Source: Haloferax sp. Atlit-12N (GTDB taxonomy: Archaea; Halobacteriota; Halobacteria; Halobacteriales; Haloferacaceae). Taken from it: a stretch of DNA of 64,000 nt. The notes below the pieces were generated by a model. The model was given only the letters and a program-made list of their open reading frames with translations, was not told where the DNA came from and did no database searches. Both the position numbers and the translations under genes were made by a program. Shown one piece after another: positions 53,805 to 62,264 of the stretch. The number at the start of each line of letters is the position of its first letter. The stretch's first letter is position 1. The stretch lies in the NCBI RefSeq assembly GCF_003383095.1, contig NZ_PSYW01000001.1, forward strand, positions 806,001-870,000, written 5' to 3'.

Positions 53805-54196
53805 TGCAAGTGAACCACCCGCGGGTACGGTAGACGAAAGCCGAGGCACGACACTCACACACCATGTTTGCAAGTGAATCGGTGGCGAGAATGAGGGGGC
53901 GCGAAGACACACAGACACCACCATTGCACGTGAAGCGCGGCGACGCTGCGAAGGGGGTGGCACCGACGGCCGCGTGGGGAGAGCACCGATGCAAGTGAAC
54001 CGCGAACGGGACTCACCCCTCACCACCCACCACCGTTGCAGGTGATTTGGGGCGTTTCAGTCCGGTTACGCGTCGTTCACAGCAGACACGCTCCACCGAG
54101 ACTCGCATCGTGAGCACCAGAACATGTCATCGCTTTAGTTGAAACCGTGCTCTGTTGTTCTACTAGTCACTCTCGTGTACTCTCATTCACTTGCAA
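53805..54196. repeat. TGCAAGTGAA iterons
   Basis: Cores at 53805-53814, 53869-53878, 53925-53934, 53990-53999 and 54037-54046 (plus orientation) and 54187-54196 (minus). Extended consensus by eye: CACCacc-gt-TGCAAGTGAA. They do not resemble the standard haloarchaeal ORB that I remember, so they would be specific to this initiator paralogue. Confidence 0.7.
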
Positions 54197-54345
54197 AAGT
54201 GGTGTGTGTCTGTTCAAACGAGTTCACACGAACCACGACATATGGTACCATGGACCGCATAGAAGGCGACGATTCTGACCCGAACACGCGGTCCGACCCC
54301 AACGACACCGCCGCCACAATTCACATGAATCAGATGAAATCGGGG

Positions 54346-54355
54346 TTTTAAATAA
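54346..54355 (+). promoter_or_regulatory. TATA box of orc/cdc6
   Basis: TTTTAAATAA, centred about 32 bases before the ATG at 54382, in the most AT-rich part of the intergenic region. It suggests a very short leader for the initiator mRNA. Confidence 0.65.
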
Positions 54356-54381
54356 GGGGACGCTACAACGGACCGACGCTA

Positions 54382-55608
54382 ATGCGCCGGTTCGAGCGAA
54401 AACAAAACGTCTTCACCAACAAGGACGCCCTCGGGGAGTCCTACAAGCCCGAGCGCATCGAGGAGCGCGACGACGAGATTTCGGAGTACATGGACGCGCT
54501 CCAACCGGTCGTCGACGGCTGGGAGCCGAACAACGTCTTCCTGTACGGAAACACCGGCGTGGGAAAGACCGCGGTCACCGAGTTCCTCCTCGAGATGCTC
54601 CTCGAAGACGTCTCGCAGTACGACGACGTGAACCTCAGCGTCATCTCCATCAACTGCAAGACGCTCAACTCCTCGTACCAGGTTGCGGTCGAACTCGTCA
54701 ACGAGCTTCGACCGCCGGGTGCGGAGATTAGCTCGACCGGCTACCCCCAACAGACCGTCTTCAAGAAACTGTTTCAGGAGTTGGACGACGTAGGTGGGAC
54801 GGTCCTTATCGTCCTCGACGAGGTGGACTCCATCGGCGACCGCGACGAACTCCTCTACGAACTCCCGCGGGCGCGCTCGAACGGCAAACTCGAAGACGCC
54901 AAGGTCGGCCTCATCGGCATCTCGAACGACTTCAAGTTCCACGACCAACTCGACCCGCGCGTACAGGACACCCTCTGCGAGCGCGAACTCCACTTTCCGC
55001 CGTACCAAGCGCCCGAACTCCAGAACATCCTCGAATCGCGCGCTGAGGTCGCCATCGCAGAGGACGCCTGCGAGGAGGGCGTGCTCAATCTCTGTGCGGC
55101 ACTCGCCGCCCGCGACAGCGGGAGCGCGAGACAGGCGCTCGACCTCCTCCGGTTGGCGGGCGAACACGCCGAGAACAAAGACGACGAGCGAATCACGCTC
55201 GACCACGTCGACATCGCCCGGCAGAAACTCGAACAGGAGCGCGTCGTCGAGGGGATGCGCGAACTCACCGAGAACGGCCACTTCGCGCTCCTCGCGGTCG
55301 TCTCGAAGGCCGCCCACGACGAGACACCGTGTCGGATGCGCGACCTGTACCAGGAGTATCTCCGGCTGTGCAACTCCGCCGGCATCGACCCGCTCGCCCA
55401 ACGGTCGGTCCACAACCACCTCTCTGACCTCCGGATGCTCGGCATCCTCTCTGCCGAGGAGAACCGCACCGGCTCGCGCGGGAACTACTACAGCTACGCC
55501 CTCGACGTCCCCTTCGCCAGCGCGATGGAAGCGCTCTCGGACGTGCTCTCGCTCGACTCCGTCCTCGACGAGATTCGGAAGACTGCAACGCAGGCCGAGG
55601 CGGCCTGA
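54382..55608 (+). CDS. Orc1/Cdc6 family replication initiator
   Basis: A 408-residue AAA+ initiator. Walker A is VFLYGNTGVGKTAVTEFLL near residue 55; Walker B is LIVLDEVDSIGDRDELLYELPRA near 145; sensor 1 GLIGISNDFKF near 175; the box VII arginine region RDSGSARQALDLLRLAGEHA near 245; a C-terminal winged helix recognises DNA. The N-terminal FTNKDALGESYKPERIEERDDEI is typical of haloarchaeal paralogues. Haloarchaea have many such genes and only some mark active origins; the upstream iterons make this a candidate. Confidence 0.93.
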   Translation: MRRFERKQNVFTNKDALGESYKPERIEERDDEISEYMDALQPVVDGWEPNNVFLYGNTGVGKTAVTEFLLEMLLEDVSQYDDVNLSVISINCKTLNSSYQVAVELVNELRPPGAEISSTGYPQQTVFKKLFQELDDVGGTVLIVLDEVDSIGDRDELLYELPRARSNGKLEDAKVGLIGISNDFKFHDQLDPRVQDTLCERELHFPPYQAPELQNILESRAEVAIAEDACEEGVLNLCAALAARDSGSARQALDLLRLAGEHAENKDDERITLDHVDIARQKLEQERVVEGMRELTENGHFALLAVVSKAAHDETPCRMRDLYQEYLRLCNSAGIDPLAQRSVHNHLSDLRMLGILSAEENRTGSRGNYYSYALDVPFASAMEALSDVLSLDSVLDEIRKTATQAEAA

Positions 55609-55810
55609 ATCCACCCGACAGACGCGACTCACCCACCGGCCGGCAGTTTTCCACCGAGAGTCGCGATTATCGTCTCACAGACCGAACGCAGACACGTCGA
55701 GCGACCGCCCCGACACTCGCCCCGAGACGGTTCGCTGGGGCGTGCTGTTCTGCGGCGTGGCACGCAAAACCTGAGGTGGTTTCTTAGTGTGGCAGAGAGA
55801 TGTGGGTATC

Positions 55811-57265
55811 ATGACGGATTTCTCGCGACGGCTCTCTACGGGAATCTCCGGGCTCGACACGGTGCTGGACGGCGGGCTGGTTCCGAACCGGACGTACATG
55901 GTCCGTGGAGCGTCGGGAGTGGGAAAGACCATCGTCGGCTACCACTTCCTGTCGGCTGGAGTCGAGCGCGGCGAAGACGTGCTTTTCGTCTCCTTCGAGG
56001 AGTCGGCGGCCGACCTCAGAGCGAACGCCGAGACGCTCGGATTCGACCTGGACGCGGTGCCGATTCTCGACCTGAGCCCGTCGCCCGAGGCGTTCCTCGA
56101 CGACGAGGCGTACACGATACTGCCGCCGAGCGAGGTCGAAGGGAAACCGACGACGACCGAACTGAAAGAGGCAATCGAGGAACGCGACCCCGACAGGGTG
56201 GTCATCGACCCGCTGAGCCAACTCGGCCGGCTCTCGTCGGACAAATACCAGTTTCGTCGGCTCGTCTCGTCGCTCCTGAGCTACCTCAAGCAGTCCGGGG
56301 CGACGACGATGTTCACGAGCCAGCCGTCGAGCGACGACACCGAAGAGACGCTCGCCTACCTCTGTGACGGGTCGCTGTCGCTCCTGCGGTCTGAAGAGGG
56401 GCGGTCAGTTCGCGTCGAGAAGTTCCGCGGGTCGGACTCCCAGACGGGACCGCACGCGATGCGAATCGGCGGCGGCCGCGGCATCCGCGTCTTCCCGCGG
56501 CTCGTCCCCGGGTCGCACCACCGCGAGTTCCCCATCGAACCGCTCTCGTCCGGCATCGACGACCTCGACACCCTGCTCGGCGGCGGCATCGAACGGGGGA
56601 GCATCACGCTCATCAGCGGCCCGAGCGGCGTCGGGAAATCGACCACCGGGTCCGCGTTCGCGCGGGCGACCGCCGAACGCGGCGAGCGCGCCGCGGTCTA
56701 CCTCTTCGAAGAGAGCAAAGCGAGCTTCCGGCACCGCTCCGAGTCCATCGGTATTCCGATAGACGACCTCGTCGAGTCGGGGTACCTCCGAATCGACGCC
56801 GTCGAACCGCTCTCGATTTCGACCGACGAGTTCGCCCACCGAGTCCGCGCCGAGGTCGAGGCGAACGACACGGAGTTCGTGATGATAGACGGGACGGCGG
56901 GCTACCAACTCAGCCTCACCGACGAGCGAAGCGACATCCGCCGCGAACTCCACGCGCTGGCGCGGTATCTCAAGAATATGGGCGTCACCGTCGTGCTGAC
57001 CGAGGAGGTACAGCAGGTCACCGGCGCGTTCAACGCCTCCGATACCCACGTGAGCTACCTCGCGGACAACATCCTGTTTATCCGGTACATCGAGGTGCGC
57101 GGCGAGATTCGCAAGGCCGTCGGCGTCCTGAAAAAGCGGTCTGGTTCCTTCGAGCCGACGCTTCGGTCGTTCGAAATCGGGAGCGACGGCATCGTCGTCG
57201 GCGAACCACTCGACGAACTCCGAGGCATTCTCACGGGGACGCCGACGTGGAACGAGGATGAGTGA
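55811..57265 (+). CDS. KaiC-like double-domain ATPase
   Basis: A 484-residue RecA-superfamily protein with two KaiC modules: P-loops GASGVGKT (near residue 37) and GPSGVGKST (near 276), each after an ISGLDTVLDGG or IDDLDTLLGGG segment. The second module also has EESKASFRHRSESIGI and the Walker B-like FVMIDGTAGYQ. KaiC homologues in archaea act as signalling ATPases rather than clocks of the cyanobacterial kind. Its stop overlaps the start of the LOV/PAS kinase by four bases (GTGA), so the two are made together. ATG at 55811. Confidence 0.88.
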   Translation: MTDFSRRLSTGISGLDTVLDGGLVPNRTYMVRGASGVGKTIVGYHFLSAGVERGEDVLFVSFEESAADLRANAETLGFDLDAVPILDLSPSPEAFLDDEAYTILPPSEVEGKPTTTELKEAIEERDPDRVVIDPLSQLGRLSSDKYQFRRLVSSLLSYLKQSGATTMFTSQPSSDDTEETLAYLCDGSLSLLRSEEGRSVRVEKFRGSDSQTGPHAMRIGGGRGIRVFPRLVPGSHHREFPIEPLSSGIDDLDTLLGGGIERGSITLISGPSGVGKSTTGSAFARATAERGERAAVYLFEESKASFRHRSESIGIPIDDLVESGYLRIDAVEPLSISTDEFAHRVRAEVEANDTEFVMIDGTAGYQLSLTDERSDIRRELHALARYLKNMGVTVVLTEEVQQVTGAFNASDTHVSYLADNILFIRYIEVRGEIRKAVGVLKKRSGSFEPTLRSFEIGSDGIVVGEPLDELRGILTGTPTWNEDE

Positions 57266-59871
57266 CCGTGAGCGAAGACGCGTCGCGGAACGACACACGT
57301 TCCGCGGGAGACGCGTCCGGGGATGAACGGATACTCCTCGCGGTCCGCAGTACTCGCGACCGCGAGCTACTGGCTGAGCTCCTCGATGCGTACGAGATCA
57401 TCGTCTGGGAACGCGGCCGCGAGGGCGAACGTGAAGACGGAGACGGCGGAGATGGAAACGACATCTCGCTCCCGGAGTTCGACCTCTGTATCGTCGATAT
57501 GGCGACCTATTCGACGGTCGCCGACGCGCTCGCAGAGCGCAAAGCCGACGCCGGCGACCGCTTCGTCCCGGTGTTGTTGACGGTCGCACAGGACGAACAG
57601 GCCGTCGCCGCGCGACGACTCGACGACGTTCCGGACGACGTGCTCTCAGTACCCGCGCCGAGTGCGGTCATCCGGTCGCGGGTCGACTCGCTCCTCCAGA
57701 CCCGACGGCAGTCGCTCCAACTCGCGCTGTACCGTAGTGCGATGGACAGCGCGACCGTCGGCATCACCATCACCGAGGCCGACGACGACCAACCGCTCAC
57801 CTACGTCAACGACGCCTTCGAGGAGATGACTGGCTACGACCGCTCGGAGGTCATCGGGCGGAACTGTCGGTTCCTGCAGGGAGACGAAACCGAATCCAAA
57901 CCTGTCGAGACGCTCCACGGGGCCATCGAGGCCGGCGAGAACGCCGCCGTCAGCCTCACGAACTACCGGAAAGACGGGACGCCCTTCTGGAACGAACTGA
58001 AGATATCGCCGGTGTACGAAGACGGCGACCTCACCCACTTCGTCGGGTTCCAGACCGACGCGACCGTCCGCCACGCGCTCAAGAACCAACTCGTCCACGA
58101 GACACAGACGCTCAAACAGCTCTTCGAGACGAGCCCGGTCGGCATCGCGGTCCTCAACGACGACGGGGTTATCGTGCGCGCCAACGAGGTGGCCCAAGAA
58201 GTGCTCGGCCTGCGGCGGTCGGTCGTGCTCGGCCAGCCGTACGACGCACCCGAGTGGGACCTCGTCGACGCGCGCGGGGAGCCGCTCGACCGCGACGACC
58301 TCCCCTTCGACCGGGTGAGAGAGACCGGCGAGACTGTCACGAACTTCGAACACGGTATCGGTGTTCCCGAGGAACGGCGGTGGGTCGTCGTCAATGCCGC
58401 CCCGCTGACTGGAAGCGACGGGGAGCACGTCGGCGTGATTACCGCCATCGAGGACGTGACAGCACAGAAGCAACAGGAACGTGAGCGCGAGCGATTGCTC
58501 GACCTGTTCGACCAAAGCCAGAAAATCGCCTCAGTCGGCGCGTGGGAGGTCGACACCCAGAACGATGCGGTACTGTTTACGAGCGGGCTCGCGGAGCTTC
58601 TCGGCGTCGACTCAGGAACGGTTTTCGACCTCTCGGAGGCGTTTTCGTTCTACCACCCCGAAGACGAGCCCCTGGTCCGCGCGGCGTTCGAGCGACTCGT
58701 CGAGACCGGCGAAGAACAGTCAGTCGAATGTCGACTCGAGATGGCTGGCGGCGAGATGCGCTGGGTGAACGTTCGCGGCGTCGCGACGCAGGAGACCGAC
58801 GCCCCCGTCTTCCGCGGAACCGTCCAAGACATCACCGATCGAAAGGCCCGGTCGAGAGAGCTAGAACGATACGAGCGAATCGTCGAGACGACCGGGGACC
58901 CGATTTACACGCTGGACGACAACCTCCGGTTCGTCCTCGCGAACAGCGCGACCGCCGACCTGCTGGGCCGCGACTCCGACGACCTCGTCGGCGAACACGT
59001 CTCGACGGTGTTCGGTGAGCGCCACTCGCAAGCGCTGTTAGAGTCCATCGCGTCGCTTCTCGCGGGCGACAGCGCCGAAGAGACCATCGAGACAGTCGTC
59101 GCCGACCGAAACGGTACCGAGCGGCAGTTTCAGACGACTATCGCGGCGAAGTCCTCCGAAGACGAGTTCGACGGTATCGTCTGTGTCAGCCGCGACGTGA
59201 CCGACCTCCACGAACACGAGCGTCGGCTGTCCGTCCTCGACCGCGTCATCCGACACAACCTCCGGAACAAGATGAACATCGCGCAGGCGCACGCGGAAAT
59301 GGTTCTCGAGGGGACCGACGACGACGGCGTGCGCGAGTCGGCGGCGGCCATCGAACGGGCGACGAGCGAACTGCTCTCGCTCGCCGAGACGGCCCGGAAG
59401 TTCAGCGCTGCGCTCGACCCCGACGTGACAGAGCGGGTGCAACCCCAGAACATCGCCGACTGCGTTCGCAACGTGGTCGAGGGGGCGCGGCTCAGCTACC
59501 CCGCGGCAACCATCTCCGTCGGCGCGCCGGAGAGCGCGTACGCGTGGGCGCACTCGACGTTCGAACTCGCGGTGAACGAACTCGTCGACAACGCCGTCGT
59601 CTACGGCGGGGACGAGGTCGAAATCGAACTCTCCGTCGCCGCCGACGCCAGCCCGGAACAGGTGGTTATCCGCGTCGCCGACAACGGGCCGGGAATCCCG
59701 CCGCTCGAACGCGAATCGCTCATGAGCGGGCGGGAGTCACCGCTCCAGCACACGAACGGGCTCGGACTCTGGTTCGTCCGCTGGACGGTGACGAACAGCA
59801 ACGGCTCGATGGATATCGTGGACAACGAACCCAACGGGACGGTCATCGAGCTTCGACTGCCGAAAGCGTGA
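57262..59871 (+). CDS. LOV/PAS sensor histidine kinase
   Basis: An 869-residue kinase beginning with a GTG that overlaps the KaiC stop. Order: receiver-like N-domain (about 20-140, with FDLCIVDMATYS), a PAS domain with the LOV signature GRNCRFLQ (cysteine 202) plus NYRKDGTPFWNELKISP and FVGFQTD (to 267), three more PAS domains (about 285-400, 415-525, 535-648), then HisKA with H665 (VIRHNLRNKMN) and HATPase (NELVDNAVVYG, DNGPGIPP, GLGLWFV). LOV cysteine and flavin-site residues suggest blue-light sensing. No membrane segment is visible. Confidence 0.88.
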   Translation: MTVSEDASRNDTRSAGDASGDERILLAVRSTRDRELLAELLDAYEIIVWERGREGEREDGDGGDGNDISLPEFDLCIVDMATYSTVADALAERKADAGDRFVPVLLTVAQDEQAVAARRLDDVPDDVLSVPAPSAVIRSRVDSLLQTRRQSLQLALYRSAMDSATVGITITEADDDQPLTYVNDAFEEMTGYDRSEVIGRNCRFLQGDETESKPVETLHGAIEAGENAAVSLTNYRKDGTPFWNELKISPVYEDGDLTHFVGFQTDATVRHALKNQLVHETQTLKQLFETSPVGIAVLNDDGVIVRANEVAQEVLGLRRSVVLGQPYDAPEWDLVDARGEPLDRDDLPFDRVRETGETVTNFEHGIGVPEERRWVVVNAAPLTGSDGEHVGVITAIEDVTAQKQQERERERLLDLFDQSQKIASVGAWEVDTQNDAVLFTSGLAELLGVDSGTVFDLSEAFSFYHPEDEPLVRAAFERLVETGEEQSVECRLEMAGGEMRWVNVRGVATQETDAPVFRGTVQDITDRKARSRELERYERIVETTGDPIYTLDDNLRFVLANSATADLLGRDSDDLVGEHVSTVFGERHSQALLESIASLLAGDSAEETIETVVADRNGTERQFQTTIAAKSSEDEFDGIVCVSRDVTDLHEHERRLSVLDRVIRHNLRNKMNIAQAHAEMVLEGTDDDGVRESAAAIERATSELLSLAETARKFSAALDPDVTERVQPQNIADCVRNVVEGARLSYPAATISVGAPESAYAWAHSTFELAVNELVDNAVVYGGDEVEIELSVAADASPEQVVIRVADNGPGIPPLERESLMSGRESPLQHTNGLGLWFVRWTVTNSNGSMDIVDNEPNGTVIELRLPKA

Positions 59872-59894
59872 GTCCGGGGCTTCGCGCGGCCGAC

Positions 59895-60284
59895 TCAGAT
59901 GACGACCGAGACGGCCAAACCGACCGTTGTCGCCCCGAGCATCACGCCGAGGCCGAACCCGAGAATCCGGGCCATCGCCCGGCGAGCGTCTCTTTCTGTC
60001 CACCCCGTTCCGGTGTCGAGGTGCGTCTGCATCGACTCGATACCACGGCCGAGCGCGACCGCCCCGGACCAGCCGAGGAGGCCGAACCCGAACGCGAGCG
60101 AGCCGAGCGCGAACGTCGTCTCGACGCTCCCCGCGAAGTCACCGACGACCAGCGTGGCGGCCAGCCAGACGGCGGCGATGAGCGCGCCCGCGAGGGCCGC
60201 GGCGCCGACGAGGCGAAGGCGAACGGCCGCCCGTTCAAGCGCGGGGGGCGCGTCCGTGTCCCCCGGCTCCGGTGGCGCTGACAC
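59895..60284 (-). CDS. Small membrane protein
   Basis: Unrecognised 129-residue protein with a GTG start (MSAPPEPGDTDAPPALERAA) and four hydrophobic segments; a loop GRGIESMQTHLDTGTGWTERDARRAM lies between the second and third pairs. It is six bases downstream of the ABC permease gene on the same strand and may be part of that operon. It converges with the LOV kinase gene. Confidence 0.58.
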   Translation of the reverse strand: MSAPPEPGDTDAPPALERAAVRLRLVGAAALAGALIAAVWLAATLVVGDFAGSVETTFALGSLAFGFGLLGWSGAVALGRGIESMQTHLDTGTGWTERDARRAMARILGFGLGVMLGATTVGLAVSVVI

Positions 60285-60290
60285 GGTCTC

Positions 60291-61226
60291 TCAGTCGACC
60301 GCTTCGCGCATCCGCGGGTCGAGCGCGTCGCGCATGCCGTCGCCGAGGAGGTTGAACCCCAGCACGGTGAGCGCGAGGAAGAACCCGGGGAAGAACGACC
60401 ACCACCAGACGCCCGTGAGCAGGCCCTGACTCACGCCGTTCGAGAGCATGAGGCCCCACGAGGGCGTCCCGGCCGCGGCACCGAAGCCGAGGAACGACAG
60501 CGCCGCGAGGTCGATGATGGCCAGCCCGAAGTTGAGCGTGCTCTGGACCGTGATGGGCGCGAGGCAGTTCGGCAGGACGTGCCGAATCAGCACGCGCGGG
60601 TCGGCCGCGCCGAGTGCGACCGTCGCGTCGATGTACTCGTTTTCGAGCACGGTCAGCGCGGCCCCGCGGACGACGCGGGCGAACCGCGGCGTGTAGACGA
60701 GCGTCAGCGCGGCGACCGCCCGCCACAGCCCGAGGTCGTCGGGGAAGATGGCGACGAGCGCCAGCGCCAAGAGGAGCGACGGGAACGCGAGCAGCACGTC
60801 CATCGTCCGCATGATGACGTTGTCGGTCACGTCGCCGTAGTAGGCCGCGACGATGCCGAGGCCGACGCCGAGGACGGTCGAGGCGGCGACCGTGACGGTG
60901 CCGAACAGCATCGCGTACCACGCGCCGTAGGCCACCCGCGGCAGGAGACTCCGGGCCTGTCCGTCGGTGCCGAACGGGAAGTCGAGACTCGGCGCGGCGC
61001 GGTTCGGGTTCGTCCCGAGTTGCGACTGCGTGATGACCTCGAGGTCCAAGAACAGCCGCGCGTACAGCGCGATGACCACCATCGCGACGATGATGGCGAT
61101 ACCGGCGAGCGCGAGGCGGTTCGACAGCAGTCGGGAGACGAACGGCGACGCAGTCAGGCGGTCGATGAGCCCGCGCTGGTCGACGTCGGTCGCCGTCTCG
61201 TTCGTGGTCGTGGTTTCCGTGCTCAT
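60291..61226 (-). CDS. Dipeptide/oligopeptide ABC transporter permease (DppC type)
   Basis: A 311-residue permease with a polar N-terminus, one membrane helix and then the binding-protein-dependent transport core of five helices (VAYGAWYAMLFGTVTVAAST, EYIDATVALGAADPRVLIRHVLPN as the EAA loop, LAALSFLGFGA). The EAA loop contacts the ATPase subunits, which are not encoded in the window. Its start overlaps the DppB-type stop by four bases. Confidence 0.9.
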   Translation of the reverse strand: MSTETTTTNETATDVDQRGLIDRLTASPFVSRLLSNRLALAGIAIIVAMVVIALYARLFLDLEVITQSQLGTNPNRAAPSLDFPFGTDGQARSLLPRVAYGAWYAMLFGTVTVAASTVLGVGLGIVAAYYGDVTDNVIMRTMDVLLAFPSLLLALALVAIFPDDLGLWRAVAALTLVYTPRFARVVRGAALTVLENEYIDATVALGAADPRVLIRHVLPNCLAPITVQSTLNFGLAIIDLAALSFLGFGAAAGTPSWGLMLSNGVSQGLLTGVWWWSFFPGFFLALTVLGFNLLGDGMRDALDPRMREAVD

Positions 61227-62242
61227 TGTTCGATCCGCGGGTCAAGGATGGAGTAGGTGATGTCGACGCCGAGGTTGACCAGCGTGAACAGGAACGCGAA
61301 GGTCAGGACCGTCCCCTGGACGATGGGGTAGTCGCCGACCTTGATGGCCTCGACCAAGAGCGTCCCGATGCCGCCGATAGCGAACACCGTCTCCGTGAGT
61401 ACTGCGCCGCCGAGCAGGCCACCGAACTGGATGCCGATGACCGTGATGACGGGAATCATCGCGTTGCGGAAGCCGTGTTTCAGGACCGTAATCTTCGAGC
61501 CTTGGCCCTTCGCGCGGGCGGTTCGCATGTAGTCCTGCCGGATGACCTCCAGCATCGACGAGCGCATCATCCGAGAGATGAGCGCCATCGAGTAGACGCC
61601 GATGACCGACGCCGGGAGAATCATGTGGCGGACTGCGGAGACGAACATCTCCCAGTTGCCCGCGATGAGGGTGTCGACCGTGACGAGCCCCGTCACCCGG
61701 ATGGCCTCGACGTTGTAGAGGACCGAGATACGACCGCTCGTCGGGAGCCACCCGAGCACCTGCGCGAACAGCAGGATGAGAAGCGGGCCGCTCCAGAAGA
61801 TGGGCACGCTGATGCCGGCGAGCGCGCCGATGCGGGTCAGGTGGTCCGTGATGCTGTCCTGCTTGACGGCGCTCAGAATGCCGAGCGGAATGCCCAGCGA
61901 GATGCCGATGAGCTGGCCGTAGATGGCGAGTTCGAGCGTGACCGGCAGCTTGTTGGCGAGCACCTCGCGGACCGCGGTGTTCCGCTGGATGATAAAGGAC
62001 TCGCCGAACTGGAACTGCGCAGCGTCGGCGAGGAACCGCCCGTACTGCACCCAGATGGGGTCGTTCAGGCCGAGACTCTCTTCGACCTGTCGGACGAACT
62101 CCTCGCTGGCGCGCTCGCCCGCGATGGTGAGCGCCGGGTCGCCCGGCGAGAGGTGCAGGATGGAAAAGACGAGCGACGCCACTCCCACCAACACGGGGAC
62201 GAGCAACAGCAGCCGCTTGAGTACGAATCGTGTGGAAATCAT
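61223..62242 (-). CDS. Dipeptide/oligopeptide ABC transporter permease (DppB type)
   Basis: A 339-residue permease: N-terminal helix FVLKRLLLLVPVLVGVASLVF, the conserved HLSPGDPA box near residue 30, external loop with GLNDPIWVQYGRFL, and the core helices with the EAA loop IRQDYMRTARAKGQGSKITVLKHGFRNAMIP. Together with the DppC-type protein it forms the membrane channel. ATGA overlap with the downstream gene shows coupling. The binding protein gene lies 22 bp upstream. Confidence 0.92.
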   Translation of the reverse strand: MISTRFVLKRLLLLVPVLVGVASLVFSILHLSPGDPALTIAGERASEEFVRQVEESLGLNDPIWVQYGRFLADAAQFQFGESFIIQRNTAVREVLANKLPVTLELAIYGQLIGISLGIPLGILSAVKQDSITDHLTRIGALAGISVPIFWSGPLLILLFAQVLGWLPTSGRISVLYNVEAIRVTGLVTVDTLIAGNWEMFVSAVRHMILPASVIGVYSMALISRMMRSSMLEVIRQDYMRTARAKGQGSKITVLKHGFRNAMIPVITVIGIQFGGLLGGAVLTETVFAIGGIGTLLVEAIKVGDYPIVQGTVLTFAFLFTLVNLGVDITYSILDPRIEQ

Positions 62243-62264
62243 GAAAGTCGGAGCGGTCAGTGCC

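Larger units (their letters stand above)
53660..54381. other. Gene-free region with iterons upstream of orc/cdc6
   Basis: A 722-bp intergenic stretch, the longest in the window. Five direct copies of a repeat with core TGCAAGTGAA lie at 53805, 53869, 53925 (TGCACGTGAA), 53990 and 54037 (TGCAGGTGAT), preceded by CACC-rich bases and spaced 47-65 bp. A sixth copy is inverted at 54187-54196. Beyond it is an imperfect palindrome (GTGGT 54199-54203, ACCAC 54232-54236). The right part is AT-richer. Together with the adjacent initiator gene this is a candidate replication origin or an autoregulatory region. Confidence 0.6.

Noticed and set aside
53805-54046. CRISPR array at the TGCAAGTGAA repeats
   Set aside because: The repeats are about 10-20 bp, imperfect and irregularly spaced (47-65 bp). 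No cas gene is present; iterons fit better.
54139-54351. 70-codon ORF upstream of orc/cdc6
   Set aside because: It covers an iteron and the palindrome, codon use is not coding-like in its first half, and no ribosome site or promoter fits. A short protein from the internal ATG at 54250 cannot be fully excluded.
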